DNA of 17,032 bases from a bacterium (lineage in GTDB: Bacteria; Patescibacteriota; Minisyncoccia; Phycocordibacterales; UBA10002): contig JAUSFR010000037.1 of the NCBI GenBank assembly GCA_030649775.1, positions 1-17,032 of the forward strand, written 5' to 3'. The translations under genes were made by a program, and so were the position numbers. The notes beneath the pieces were generated by a model, which was given only the letters and a program-made list of their open reading frames with translations, searched no databases and was not told the origin of the DNA. Shown here piece after piece: positions 1 through 6,588 of the stretch. Numbering within the stretch: the first letter of the stretch is position 1; every line of letters begins with the position of its first letter.

Positions 1-1116
1 CTTTTTACTGGTGGCGGGTCGGGCGGGCACTTCTACCCAATCATCGCGATTGCGCGGGAAGTGTCTTTGCGTGCGAAAGAGGAGCGACTTATCCCACCGG
101 AGCTTTTCTTTATGGCACCGGAGGCCTATGATGAGGGTCTTTTGTTTGAAAATGGAATTACGTTCATCCGCGTTCCGACGGGAAAACTTCGTCGGTATGC
201 TTCTTTCAAAAACGTCGTTGATATTTTCAAAACCGCGTGGGGAGTGCTTCGGGCCACTTTCATTATGTTCCGCATTTTTCCAGACGTGGTGGTGGGAAAG
301 GGAGGCTTCGGGAGTTTTCCGGCGCTCTTTGCCGCTCGCTTTTGGAAGATACCGACTCTCATTCACGAGTCCGACACCGTCCCGGGCCGAACCAATACAT
401 GGGCGGGAAAGTTTGCCGAACGTATCGCGGTTTCTTTTCCGCAGGTGGCGTCTCTCTTTCCGGGGGGACGTGTCGCGTACACCGGCAATCCGTTGCGCTC
501 CGAGGTTCTTTCACCGCTCCGTCCCGCTCGCGGAGAATTCGGCCTTGAGCAAAATACAAAGGTTGTCTTCGTGATTGGCGGTTCGCTTGGTTCAATGGCG
601 CTGAACGAGGCCGTCCTGCAAATTCTTCCCGACCTCCTTCGCGACTACGAGGTTATCCACCAGACGGGAAGAGAACACTTTTCCGACATTACAGGGCGAG
701 CGAGGGTGGTTCTCCAAAATCACGAGCACATGGGAAGATATCACCCGTTTGAGTATCTCTCCACCGTGGAGGTTTCCTCCGCGGGAAAACTTTCCGACCT
801 TATCATTTCGCGCGCGGGTTCAACTATTTTTGAAATTGCCGCGTGGGGAAAGCCGTCAATCCTTGTGCCGATACCCGACTCAAACGGTGACCATCAGCGG
901 GAAAACGCGTACGCCTACGCCGAAACCGGAGCCTGCGACGTCCTTGAAGAAAGCAACCTGACGACGACCATTCTCAAGGGTCAGATAGACAAAATACTCA
1001 CGGACGAACATCGCGCCTCGGAAATGTCCACGCGAGCACTCCGCTTCGCCAAGACCGACGCCGCGCAGGTTATCGCCAATGAGATTTTGGAAATGGCGCT
1101 CCGACACGAAAAGTAA
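1..1116 (+). CDS. murG: MurG glycosyltransferase, 5'-truncated by window
   Basis: UDP-GlcNAc:lipid I N-acetylglucosaminyltransferase, which makes lipid II on the inner face of the membrane in peptidoglycan synthesis. The open frame runs from base 1, so only the first few residues are missing. The first visible residues read LFTGGGSGGHFYP, the glycine-rich N-terminal loop of GT28 MurG (usually GGTGGH). The middle has VVVGKGGFGSFPAL followed by IHESDTVPGRTN, matching the family's GGY..GP and HEQN..G.TN regions. The C-terminal UDP-GlcNAc site is SDLIISRAGSTIFEIAAWG then P..LVP and DHQRENA. The visible 371 residues fit the usual ~360. The lipid I-binding and nucleotide-binding Rossmann halves are both present, so it should be active. 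It is followed by a ~296-bp gene-free gap before gltX, so the two are probably not one operon. Confidence 0.95.
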   Translation, partial: LFTGGGSGGHFYPIIAIAREVSLRAKEERLIPPELFFMAPEAYDEGLLFENGITFIRVPTGKLRRYASFKNVVDIFKTAWGVLRATFIMFRIFPDVVVGKGGFGSFPALFAARFWKIPTLIHESDTVPGRTNTWAGKFAERIAVSFPQVASLFPGGRVAYTGNPLRSEVLSPLRPARGEFGLEQNTKVVFVIGGSLGSMALNEAVLQILPDLLRDYEVIHQTGREHFSDITGRARVVLQNHEHMGRYHPFEYLSTVEVSSAGKLSDLIISRAGSTIFEIAAWGKPSILVPIPDSNGDHQRENAYAYAETGACDVLEESNLTTTILKGQIDKILTDEHRASEMSTRALRFAKTDAAQVIANEILEMALRHEK

Positions 1117-1221
1117 TTGGGAAGTAATAAGGATACCGAAAAATCCTGAACAATTCCCTCTCAGAAGTGTTATCGGGAACCGCGTGGCTCTCCGTGCACG
1201 CTCACAGTACACTCACACCAA

Positions 1222-1257
1222 TTCATAAATAACATGCTATAGCATGTTATTTATGAA
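1222..1257. repeat. 36-bp perfect palindrome, copy 1 (A/T variant)
   Basis: Perfect dyad with half-site TTCATNAATAACATGCTA, where N is A here and its partner at 1252 is T. Symmetry breaks at 1221/1258. The same palindrome occurs at 16312-16347 and 16996-17031 with N = C and T and the partner base changed to match. This copy stands alone, 106 bp after the murG stop and with no PaaX/Cas2-like gene beside it. The core CATGCTATAGCATG contains TGCTATAG, the same octamer seen in the -10 regions at 4660 and 10762. Confidence 0.97.
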
Positions 1258-1263
1258 CAAAAA

Positions 1264-1288
1264 GGCTGAACGGGAGAAATGTTCAGCC
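1264..1288 (-). terminator. 8-bp hairpin, terminator-like on minus strand
   Basis: Arms GGCTGAAC (1264-1271) and GTTCAGCC (1281-1288) with a 9-nt loop. Read on the minus strand it is followed by TTTTTG, as in an intrinsic terminator; on the plus strand there is no T-run. No minus-strand gene is visible to be terminated, so its role is unclear. It starts only 7 bp from palindrome copy 1. Confidence 0.45.
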
Positions 1289-1336
1289 GTAACTTACGAG
1301 AGCGTCCCAAAAGAAGAAAACAAGTTTCTACCCCTC

Positions 1337-1342
1337 TATAAT
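1337..1342 (+). promoter_or_regulatory. candidate -10 for gltX
   Basis: TATAAT, 70 nt before the gltX start. No recognisable -35 lies 17 bp upstream (A-rich there). A weak AGGA (1402-1405) precedes the gltX ATG by 7 nt. Low-certainty call based only on the hexamer and its position. Confidence 0.35.
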
Positions 1343-1412
1343 TAGCAGGAAACGGGGCTTGTTGCAAGAAAAATGGGTTGCGCTCCCGTCAAGCCTAGAT
1401 TAGGATTAAGCC

Positions 1413-2804
1413 ATGAACGTCATTACAAGGTTCCCACCGTCGCCGACGGGGAAGCTTCAACTCGGCAACGCGCGCACGGCGCTGTTTAACTACCTGTTTG
1501 CAAAACATCATGGCGGGTCGTTTTTGTTTCGCCTTGAGGACACCGACAGGGAGCGTTCCAAAAAAGAATTTGAAACGGATATCGTGGAAAGTTTGGAGTG
1601 GCTCGGTCTCACGCATGACCCCGTAACATCGCAAAACGCCAGCGGGGCAAGCACTACCGAGGTGTGGCGACAATCGGAGAGGGGAGAGATGTACAAAGCG
1701 AAGCTAAAAGAGCTTGTAGACCGCAACCTTGCGTATATTTCAAAGGAGAGTGAACTTGCCGATGAGGCGAAAGCGGACTTTGTATCACCGAAGCGTCAGG
1801 AAGGCGCAAAACGCGATGAGGTTATTCGCTTCAGAAACCCCAACAAAACAATTACCTTCAACGACCTCATTCGCGGAGAAATAAAATTTGACACCACCGA
1901 GCTTGGCGATTTTGTGATTGCGAAATCAATGGAGGAACCCATCTACCACCTTGCGGTGGTGATTGACGACGCCGAAATGGGTATTACGCACATTATCCGT
2001 GGTGAGGACGGCATTTCAAATACACCACGACAGATACTCATTCAGGAGGCGTTTGGATTTACACGACCGGAATACGCGCACGTACCCCTTATCCTTGCTC
2101 CCGACCGCACCAAACTTTCCAAACGCCGTGGTGCCATACCCGTCAGCGAATATAGGGCTCGTGGCTACTTTCCCGAAGCGGTGGTGAACTACCTTGCGCT
2201 TCTTGGGTGGAACCCGGGAACCGATAAAGAGCTTTTTTCTATGCAGGAACTTATTGAGGCATTTGACCTTTCAAAGGTGCAAAAAGGAGGGGCGGTTTTT
2301 GGTGAAGAAAAAATGCGCTGGGTTAATAAGGAATATCTCAAGAAGGAAGGGGCGTCTTCACTTATCCCCCATATTCCGAGTGAACTTACTGCCGATAAAA
2401 CTCCCGCGCAGGTGCTGACCATTGCCGAAATGCTGTTTGAGCGAATAAGCGTTTTCAGCGATATCCAAAAGGACAATGAATCCGGAGAATTTGATTACCT
2501 TTTGAAGGAGCCCGAGTATTCGAAAGAACTTCTGCAGTGGAAAAAGGCCACGGAGGGACCAAAAATCCATCTTGAAGAAGCACTTTCCATTCTTACAAAC
2601 GTTTCTTCCGAAAACTTTACTAAATCCGGCATCAAGGACGCGCTTATGCCCTATGCCGAAGCAAAGGGAAAGGGAAATGTACTCTGGCCACTGCGGATGG
2701 CGCTCTCCGGTAAGGAGCAGTCTCCCGACCCGTTTACCCTCGGTGCCTGTCTCGGAAAGGAGGCGACTCTTCGGCGTCTTCGGCACGCGCTCTCCATGGT
2801 ATAA
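1413..2804 (+). CDS. gltX: glutamyl-tRNA synthetase (class Ic)
   Basis: Charges tRNA-Glu with glutamate using ATP (and possibly tRNA-Gln in organisms that use the GatCAB amidation route, which cannot be told from here). It has 463 residues, normal for bacterial GluRS. The N-terminal Rossmann fold starts RFPPSPTGKLQLGNARTALF. The GDxxL-type DLIRGEI, the ATP/tRNA region YHLAVVIDDAEMGITHIIRGED and the KMSKS loop KLSKR (234-238) are all in the expected order, followed by a helical anticodon-binding C-terminus. Oddity: the signature HIGH/HIGN motif reads Q16-L-G-N19, with glutamine replacing the first histidine. No Cys-type zinc knuckle is seen in the connective region near residue 110. Start: ATG with AGGA 7 nt upstream. 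Confidence 0.96.
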   Translation: MNVITRFPPSPTGKLQLGNARTALFNYLFAKHHGGSFLFRLEDTDRERSKKEFETDIVESLEWLGLTHDPVTSQNASGASTTEVWRQSERGEMYKAKLKELVDRNLAYISKESELADEAKADFVSPKRQEGAKRDEVIRFRNPNKTITFNDLIRGEIKFDTTELGDFVIAKSMEEPIYHLAVVIDDAEMGITHIIRGEDGISNTPRQILIQEAFGFTRPEYAHVPLILAPDRTKLSKRRGAIPVSEYRARGYFPEAVVNYLALLGWNPGTDKELFSMQELIEAFDLSKVQKGGAVFGEEKMRWVNKEYLKKEGASSLIPHIPSELTADKTPAQVLTIAEMLFERISVFSDIQKDNESGEFDYLLKEPEYSKELLQWKKATEGPKIHLEEALSILTNVSSENFTKSGIKDALMPYAEAKGKGNVLWPLRMALSGKEQSPDPFTLGACLGKEATLRRLRHALSMV

Positions 2805-2810
2805 TAACGT

Positions 2811-2952
2811 AAATCCTAAAAACGAAATACAAATCCTAAACAATATCTAAACAACAAATCTTCAAATCTTTTCTGCTTTTGCCTTCCTTTGGGATTTTAG
2901 TTTCTGATATTTGGTATTTTGTTTCGATTTTAGACATTCGAATTTAGGATTT
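2811..2952. repeat. heptad-unit inverted array A
   Basis: Degenerate 7-nt units run inward from both ends. Left half (plus strand): AAATCCT at 2811-2817 and again at 2831-2837, with A-rich units between (one is 6 nt). Right half, read on the minus strand, stays in perfect 7-nt phase from 2952 down to ~2891: AAATCCT at 2952-2946, AAATTCG at 2945-2939, AAAATCG at 2931-2925. The centre (~2866-2890) is unrelated and T/C-rich, containing TTTTGCCTTCC. The array fills the gltX-to-M23 spacer from 6 nt past the gltX stop to 3 nt before the M23 ATG, and its last unit supplies that gene's AGGA. Confidence 0.75.
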
Positions 2953-2955
2953 TTA

Positions 2956-4254
2956 ATGCAAGAAATGCTTACCTGCATGTGGAGAAAACGTGTACTATTC
3001 TATGCAAGCTTTAGTATCTTGGTGTGGGCATTGTTCACTCCTTTTTTTGTGGTGTATGGCGATACCGTCTCCGAACTTCGGGACAAAATCGCGGAGCGAA
3101 ATACCGCCATCGCCGACCTTGAAAAAGAAATCGCGGACTATCAAAAACAAATTGAAACAACTGGGAGCGAGGCCAAGACGCTTCAGAGCACTATCCGAGG
3201 AATTGACCTTGAACAAAAGAAGCTTTCCGCGGAAATCAGATTGACCGAAAATAAAATATCGGCGGTAAATTTGCGACTGGAGGAGCTTGCGGACGCGATT
3301 GATGTAAAAGAAAATCGCATCGGGGAGAGTCGTAACGCTCTCGCCGAAACCATCCGCAGTCTCGCGGACAGCGAAAAGAAAACACTGGTTGAGACGATGC
3401 TCTCCGGAGCCAGTCTTTCAACCGTGTGGGGCGCGGTGGACGACCTTGAACGATTCCAGAGAGGCGTGCGCTCCGACCTCCAAAAAACGAAAAAACTCAA
3501 AGCGGAACTTGAAGATACACAAACCGAAACACGGGTTAATCGAATAAAATTGGTCTCGCTCCGAAGTGACCTTTCCGATAAAAATCTACTCCTCGCGCAA
3601 AACAAAAAGGCAAAAAGTACACTTCTCGCCACGACAAAAAGTAAGGAGGCCGAGTACCGAAAAATCCTCGCGCAAAAAATAGCAAAGCGAAACGCTTTTG
3701 AGCAGGAGCTCCTGAAATTTGAGTCCGAGCTTCGGTTTGTGATAGACCCTTCCCGCATTCCCACCTCGGGTTCCGGAGTGCTGAAGTGGCCACTTGACGC
3801 GGTGAAAATTACCCAAGAGTTTGGCGATACTGCCTTTTCAAAAAGCGGAGCGTACGCTGGCAAGGGACACAACGGTGTTGATTTTCGCGCGCCAAACGGC
3901 ACACCTATCAAAGCCTCACTTTCCGGAACGGTGAAGGGAACAGGGAACACCGACGCGGTTTGCCCCGGCGCGTCCTACGGCAAATGGGTACTTATTGAGC
4001 ACAGTAACGGACTTTCTACCCTCTACGCGCACTTCTCACTGGTCAAGGTTTCGGAGGGGCAGAGTGTTTCCACAGGAGAAGTTCTCGGATACGCGGGCGA
4101 AACCGGCTACGCCACCGGTCCACACCTCCATTTTACCGTCTACGCGACTCAAGGTGTCAAAGTAATGCAACGCAAGAGCGCCGTCTGCGGTGGCACCTAC
4201 ACGATGCCCATCGCCGACCTCAAAGCATATTTAGACCCGATGAAGTATTTGTAA
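2956..4254 (+). CDS. secreted coiled-coil M23 (LytM/EnvC-like) endopeptidase
   Basis: Probable peptidoglycan DD-endopeptidase or amidase activator at the cell surface. A hydrophobic N-terminal segment (about residues 11-34 of 432, LFYASFSILVWALFTPFFVV) acts as signal peptide or anchor. Residues ~37-255 are a long charged coiled coil in two stretches (SELRDKIAERN, ADLEKEIADYQKQIE), as in EnvC and PcsB. The C-terminal ~150 residues are a LytM domain with all zinc ligands: HNGVD (HxxxD), YAHF and HLHF (HxH). It should therefore be catalytically active, unlike degenerate EnvC. Start: the frame is open from a TTG at 2911, but ATG 2956 is preferred because AGGA (2946-2949) sits 6 nt before it and the signal peptide then starts properly. 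Two internal ATGs (2965, 2977) cannot be excluded. It is followed by a bidirectional hairpin. Confidence 0.9.
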   Translation: MQEMLTCMWRKRVLFYASFSILVWALFTPFFVVYGDTVSELRDKIAERNTAIADLEKEIADYQKQIETTGSEAKTLQSTIRGIDLEQKKLSAEIRLTENKISAVNLRLEELADAIDVKENRIGESRNALAETIRSLADSEKKTLVETMLSGASLSTVWGAVDDLERFQRGVRSDLQKTKKLKAELEDTQTETRVNRIKLVSLRSDLSDKNLLLAQNKKAKSTLLATTKSKEAEYRKILAQKIAKRNAFEQELLKFESELRFVIDPSRIPTSGSGVLKWPLDAVKITQEFGDTAFSKSGAYAGKGHNGVDFRAPNGTPIKASLSGTVKGTGNTDAVCPGASYGKWVLIEHSNGLSTLYAHFSLVKVSEGQSVSTGEVLGYAGETGYATGPHLHFTVYATQGVKVMQRKSAVCGGTYTMPIADLKAYLDPMKYL

Positions 4255-4260
4255 GAAAAA

Positions 4261-4285
4261 AACGATAGGCGCTTTGCCTACCGTT
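4261..4285. terminator. bidirectional intrinsic terminator
   Basis: Arms AACGATAGGC (4261-4270) and GCCTACCGTT (4276-4285), one mismatch, 5-nt loop. The plus strand is followed by ATTTG (weak). The minus strand is followed by seven T's (strong). It ends the M23 transcript and, better, a convergent minus-strand transcript such as 4320-4619. Confidence 0.8.
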
Positions 4286-4319
4286 ATTTGATTGCGTGTA
4301 TCCGACACCACACAATTTA

Positions 4320-4619
4320 TTAGTGTCGAAAAAACCTTGCTGGATTAGCCTGTTGCATTTGGCGTATTTGCGAAGCGATGGGGTCGGTAGCCGTAGCTAT
4401 CCGCCGTGCCCTCGCGCGGGCGCGAAGTGCGCGTAGAGTGCTCCGTTTCGGGTTTACTTCACTTGGATGGGTTTCAGGAGGCAACGGGAGCAGACCGCCG
4501 AATTGGGGGACGTGGAAACGGCTGTCGAATTCATCCGGAAGTACTTGGTACATCCGAGCTTTTCTTTTTCGAGGATTTCTCATAAAATATTTTGAAAGAC
4601 CGAGTTGTATGTTTTCCAA
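4320..4619 (-). CDS. hypothetical short basic protein
   Basis: No family recognised. It encodes 99 residues from a TTG at 4619 or, if ATG is required, 87 residues from 4583 or 77 from 4553. The C-terminal part is strongly basic and helix-prone (RALRARARARRIA) and ends in polar, Gln-rich sequence (SQIRQMQQANPARFF). The middle is proline-rich (FGGLLPLPPETHPSE). No signal peptide or membrane helix. Evidence that it is real: the convergent hairpin at 4261-4285 has its strong T-run on this strand, and a TATATT (4630-4625) lies just before the TTG. Against: the start is non-standard and an 89-codon plus-strand frame overlaps it. The arginine-rich stretch would suit nucleic-acid or ribosome binding, which is inference only. 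Confidence 0.45.
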   Translation of the reverse strand: MENIQLGLSKYFMRNPRKRKARMYQVLPDEFDSRFHVPQFGGLLPLPPETHPSEVNPKRSTLRALRARARARRIATATDPIASQIRQMQQANPARFFRH

Positions 4620-4659
4620 AGCAAAATATACACCTGTTTATAACTAAAAGTAAAGGTTG

Positions 4660-4668
4660 TGCTATAGT
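4660..4668 (+). promoter_or_regulatory. extended -10 promoter, leaderless
   Basis: TGCTATAGT, an extended -10 (TGnTATAnT). The end of the hexamer is 9 nt before ATG 4678, so transcription should begin at or within 3 nt of the start codon. No clear -35, as is usual for extended -10 sites. Confidence 0.7.
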
Positions 4669-4677
4669 ACCTCTTAT

Positions 4678-4881
4678 ATGAAAGGGAACAGGGGATTTGT
4701 AAAAATGATACTGCTTATCGTTGTCGCGCTTATTGTGCTGGGGTTCTTCGGCTACAACTTGCGTGAGATTGTTAACAAGCCGATGGTGCACGACAACCTC
4801 GCGTATGTGTGGGGAATTGTCGTCTATCTTTGGAATACTTTTATTGTGACACCGTTCACATGGCTCTTGGGTAAACTTTAG
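4678..4881 (+). CDS. small two-helix membrane protein
   Basis: A 67-residue protein with no recognised family. After a short basic start (MKGNRGFVK) comes a hydrophobic helix (residues ~10-27, MILLIVVALIVLGFFGY), then a polar loop (NLREIVNKPMVHDN), then a second aromatic-rich hydrophobic stretch (~44-66, including VWGIVVYLWNTFIVTPF). Likely a hairpin in the cytoplasmic membrane. Start: ATG 4678, because the promoter -10 ends 9 nt upstream; a longer reading from TTG 4657 would begin inside the promoter. No Shine-Dalgarno is possible if leaderless. Single-gene transcript ended by the hairpin at 4934. Confidence 0.75.
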   Translation: MKGNRGFVKMILLIVVALIVLGFFGYNLREIVNKPMVHDNLAYVWGIVVYLWNTFIVTPFTWLLGKL

Positions 4882-4933
4882 TCCCTTCTGCCGACAAAGT
4901 AGGAGGGGAGATGGGGGTCAAGAAAAGACAGAG

Positions 4934-4953
4934 GGGGCGTAAAAGCCCCTTTG
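4934..4953 (+). terminator. intrinsic terminator
   Basis: GGGGC (4934-4938) and GCCCC (4945-4949) with a GTAAAA loop, followed by TTTG. Ends the small membrane protein transcript. Confidence 0.65.
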
Positions 4954-4968
4954 TCGTAAGGGAAGAGT

Positions 4969-4994
4969 ATGAGTATAATTACTCTAATACTCAT
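4969..4994. repeat. dyad upstream of the recombinase
   Basis: ATGAGTAT (4969-4976) and ATACTCAT (4987-4994), perfect 8-bp arms around a 10-nt centre. A nested alternative pairs GAGTA (4971-4975) with TACTC (4980-4984). It lies between the terminator and the recombinase promoter and may be an operator or recombinase site. Confidence 0.6.
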
Positions 4995-4996
4995 AG

Positions 4997-5005
4997 TTAT
5001 CCACA
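4997..5005 (+). promoter_or_regulatory. perfect DnaA box
   Basis: TTATCCACA, the consensus high-affinity DnaA box, 2 bp after the dyad and 29 bp before the recombinase -10. Only one perfect box is seen, so this is not an origin by itself. It could make recombinase expression respond to DnaA. Chance occurrence is possible. Confidence 0.5.
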
Positions 5006-5033
5006 GATAAAAGGACACTGCTTCAAGGAGCTT

Positions 5034-5042
5034 TGCTATACT
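5034..5042 (+). promoter_or_regulatory. extended -10 promoter, leaderless
   Basis: TGCTATACT, with the hexamer ending 9 nt before ATG 5052. Same layout as the promoter at 4660; predicts a leaderless recombinase mRNA. Confidence 0.7.
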
Positions 5043-5051
5043 ACGTAGGCT

Positions 5052-5996
5052 ATGCCACTTCCCCTTGAAGATGATTTTCTGCTCAGCATTAAGACGAATA
5101 ATTATTCCCCTCGCACGCTTTTTAATTACGAGCGCGACCTTTCAACATTTGAAAAATTTTTGTCGGACGATGTAAAAACGGACTTCCCCAAAATTACCAA
5201 AAGAACACTTGAGCTCTATAAGGCCTATTTAGTCTCAAATGACCGAAAAACCGCCGGAGGCAAGCAAAGCACCGAAAAGCTGTCCGCTGGGTCGGTCAAC
5301 CGAGCCTTGAGTAGTCTTCGGAGCTACTTCAAGTACCTCCTTGATATGGACTACAAGCTTCCGGTGGCTCCGACCTCGCTGAAGCTTCTCAAAATGCCTC
5401 GTACGCATGGACGGGTTGCGGAGCTCGACTCACTTATCGCTCTGATCGAATCTCCGCTGAAATACGAGAAAGACAAGCGCATTGCGCTTCGGAACCGAGT
5501 GATGCTTGAGGTGCTCTTTGCCACCGGAATGCGTATTTCGGAGCTTCTTTCGCTGAATCGCGACCAGATAAACGACACCGGCAAAATCTTTATCCGTGGT
5601 AAGGGTCGCAAAGAACGCTTCGTGTACCTCACGGACCGAGCCAAGGCACTGGTGAACGACTATATCCTGACCCGAGACGACGACAACACCGCCCTCTTTA
5701 TTCCCTACAGCGGACGAAACAGCGGAAAGGCAAAGGTGCGCATCTCCCCCAATTACCTCCAAATGAAAATTAAACGGTATAAGGAACTTCTGGGTATTAT
5801 TGTTCCAACCTCCGCGCACTCGTTTCGTCATGGCTTTGCCACTTACCTTGCCGAGCAAGGTGCCAATCCTGCCGCCATTCAAATACTTTTGGGTCACGAA
5901 TCGCTTCAAACCACCACACGCTATGTACACGCCTCGGATAAGTACGCCGAGAGCACCCACAAGGAGTTCCACCCGCTCTCCAGGGTGAAAAAATGA
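5052..5996 (+). CDS. XerC/D-type tyrosine recombinase
   Basis: Site-specific recombinase of the XerC/XerD family, normally acting at dif to resolve chromosome dimers. It has 314 residues, typical of Xer. The N-terminal SAM-like core-binding domain is residues ~5-100 (NNYSPRTLFNYERDL). The catalytic domain is complete: R161 (ATGMRISELL), K184 (GKGRKERF), H256 and R259 (HSFRHGFATYLAEQG), H282 (LLGHESLQTT) and the nucleophile Y291 (RYVH). No C-terminal extension as in phage integrases. Many CPR genomes carry a single Xer, so symbol xerC versus xerD is not assigned. An element integrase is possible but no attachment sites were found. Start: ATG 5052, set by the promoter 9 nt upstream. Ended by a strong bidirectional terminator. 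Confidence 0.93.
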   Translation: MPLPLEDDFLLSIKTNNYSPRTLFNYERDLSTFEKFLSDDVKTDFPKITKRTLELYKAYLVSNDRKTAGGKQSTEKLSAGSVNRALSSLRSYFKYLLDMDYKLPVAPTSLKLLKMPRTHGRVAELDSLIALIESPLKYEKDKRIALRNRVMLEVLFATGMRISELLSLNRDQINDTGKIFIRGKGRKERFVYLTDRAKALVNDYILTRDDDNTALFIPYSGRNSGKAKVRISPNYLQMKIKRYKELLGIIVPTSAHSFRHGFATYLAEQGANPAAIQILLGHESLQTTTRYVHASDKYAESTHKEFHPLSRVKK

Positions 5997-6000
5997 CGCA

Positions 6001-6032
6001 AAAATCCCCGAGTGACTACTCGGGGATTTTTT
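6001..6032. terminator. bidirectional intrinsic terminator
   Basis: Stem AAAATCCCCGAGT (6001-6013), loop GACT, ACTCGGGGATTTT (6018-6030), then TT. A- and T-runs on both sides let it serve both the recombinase (+) and the transglycosylase (-), which converge here. Confidence 0.92.
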
Positions 6033-6035
6033 AGG

Positions 6036-6536
6036 TTAGTTTTTGGCAATTCGTATATCGGCTTTGGCGAGCGCGCCCGAATTCTCGGAAGAATTCACTT
6101 GAGCAAGCGTCCGCTCCTTCTGCCAACATTTTGAGGACGAGTACCACGGTACCGTTCCTTCCTTCTGGTAGAGCCACTTCGCGTACGCGAGATTTCCGTC
6201 AAGCGTATGGAGGTCTATGCCGAGCACCTTCGCGGTATCCTCGTGATAAAACTCGTTGATTTGCATCACCCCGAGGTCATCGGATGTAAGTTCTCCACGG
6301 AGTACCTTACCGCTTTTACCAAGGTGCCTAAAGCGCGATTCACATTTGGCGATTTCCGCCATAATAGGTGTATCCTTAAAATATTCGCGGACATACTCCT
6401 CAAGTGTTAGTGGCTGGTCCGCGAGAGCCTGCTCTTGAGGCACGGGAGTCTTAGGGAGTACTTCGGCCGAAGCGGAAGTAACATCGCCATAGAATGTCCC
6501 GAGCAAAAACAACATTCCGGTGGTAAATTCAATCAT
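6036..6536 (-). CDS. secreted SLT-like lytic transglycosylase
   Basis: Probable peptidoglycan-cleaving enzyme of the lysozyme-like/SLT fold, exported. It has 166 residues, small for the family and close to a bare catalytic domain. Signal peptide ~1-24 (hydrophobic GMLFLLGTFY, cleavage after SASA). The catalytic domain starts near residue 57: E66 in AEIAKCESRF is the expected catalytic Glu, followed by LGVMQINEFY (SLT GLMQI motif), NLAYAKWLY and WYSSSKCW. C65 and the Cys of SKCW may form a disulfide. The C-terminus (NSSENSGALAKADIRIAKN) is unlike SLT and may be a linker. Its ATG is ~185 nt downstream of a good promoter, leaving a long structured leader. No Shine-Dalgarno before the ATG. Confidence 0.8.
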   Translation of the reverse strand: MIEFTTGMLFLLGTFYGDVTSASAEVLPKTPVPQEQALADQPLTLEEYVREYFKDTPIMAEIAKCESRFRHLGKSGKVLRGELTSDDLGVMQINEFYHEDTAKVLGIDLHTLDGNLAYAKWLYQKEGTVPWYSSSKCWQKERTLAQVNSSENSGALAKADIRIAKN

Positions 6537-6588
6537 AATTTTGGTTGATTTTTAGGGAGCGAGTAAACGAGCGACTGCAAAAATCTTC

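Larger units (their letters stand above)
1117..1412. other. gene-free spacer murG-gltX
   Basis: This 296-bp stretch has no convincing gene. It holds, in order: unremarkable sequence to ~1207; a 28-nt G-free run; copy 1 of the 36-bp palindrome (1222-1257); an 8-bp hairpin (1264-1288); and a TATAAT at 1337-1342 that could serve gltX. An antisense reading frame at 880-1212 overlaps the end of murG and shows no family features. Confidence 0.6.

Noticed and set aside
3183..3950. 255-codon antisense frame inside the M23 gene
   Set aside because: Ser/Arg-rich shadow of the coiled-coil codons; the M23 frame has full family motifs.
4378..4647. 89-codon plus-strand frame opposite 4320-4619
   Set aside because: Mirror of the Arg/Ala-rich minus frame; no promoter, and the terminator polarity favours the minus strand.
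4969..4994. dif site next to the Xer recombinase
   Set aside because: Arms are 8 bp with a 10-bp centre and do not resemble the 11-6-11 dif consensus.
4997..5005. Replication origin
   Set aside because: A single DnaA box with no cluster, no dnaA/dnaN and no AT-rich unwinding region.
5430..5972. 180-codon antisense frame in the recombinase
   Set aside because: Shadow of a gene whose catalytic residues are all present.
5994..5996. UGA recoding as in Gracilibacteria/SR1
   Set aside because: TGA ends the recombinase and cysS at the expected length, and no in-frame TGA interrupts any family domain.
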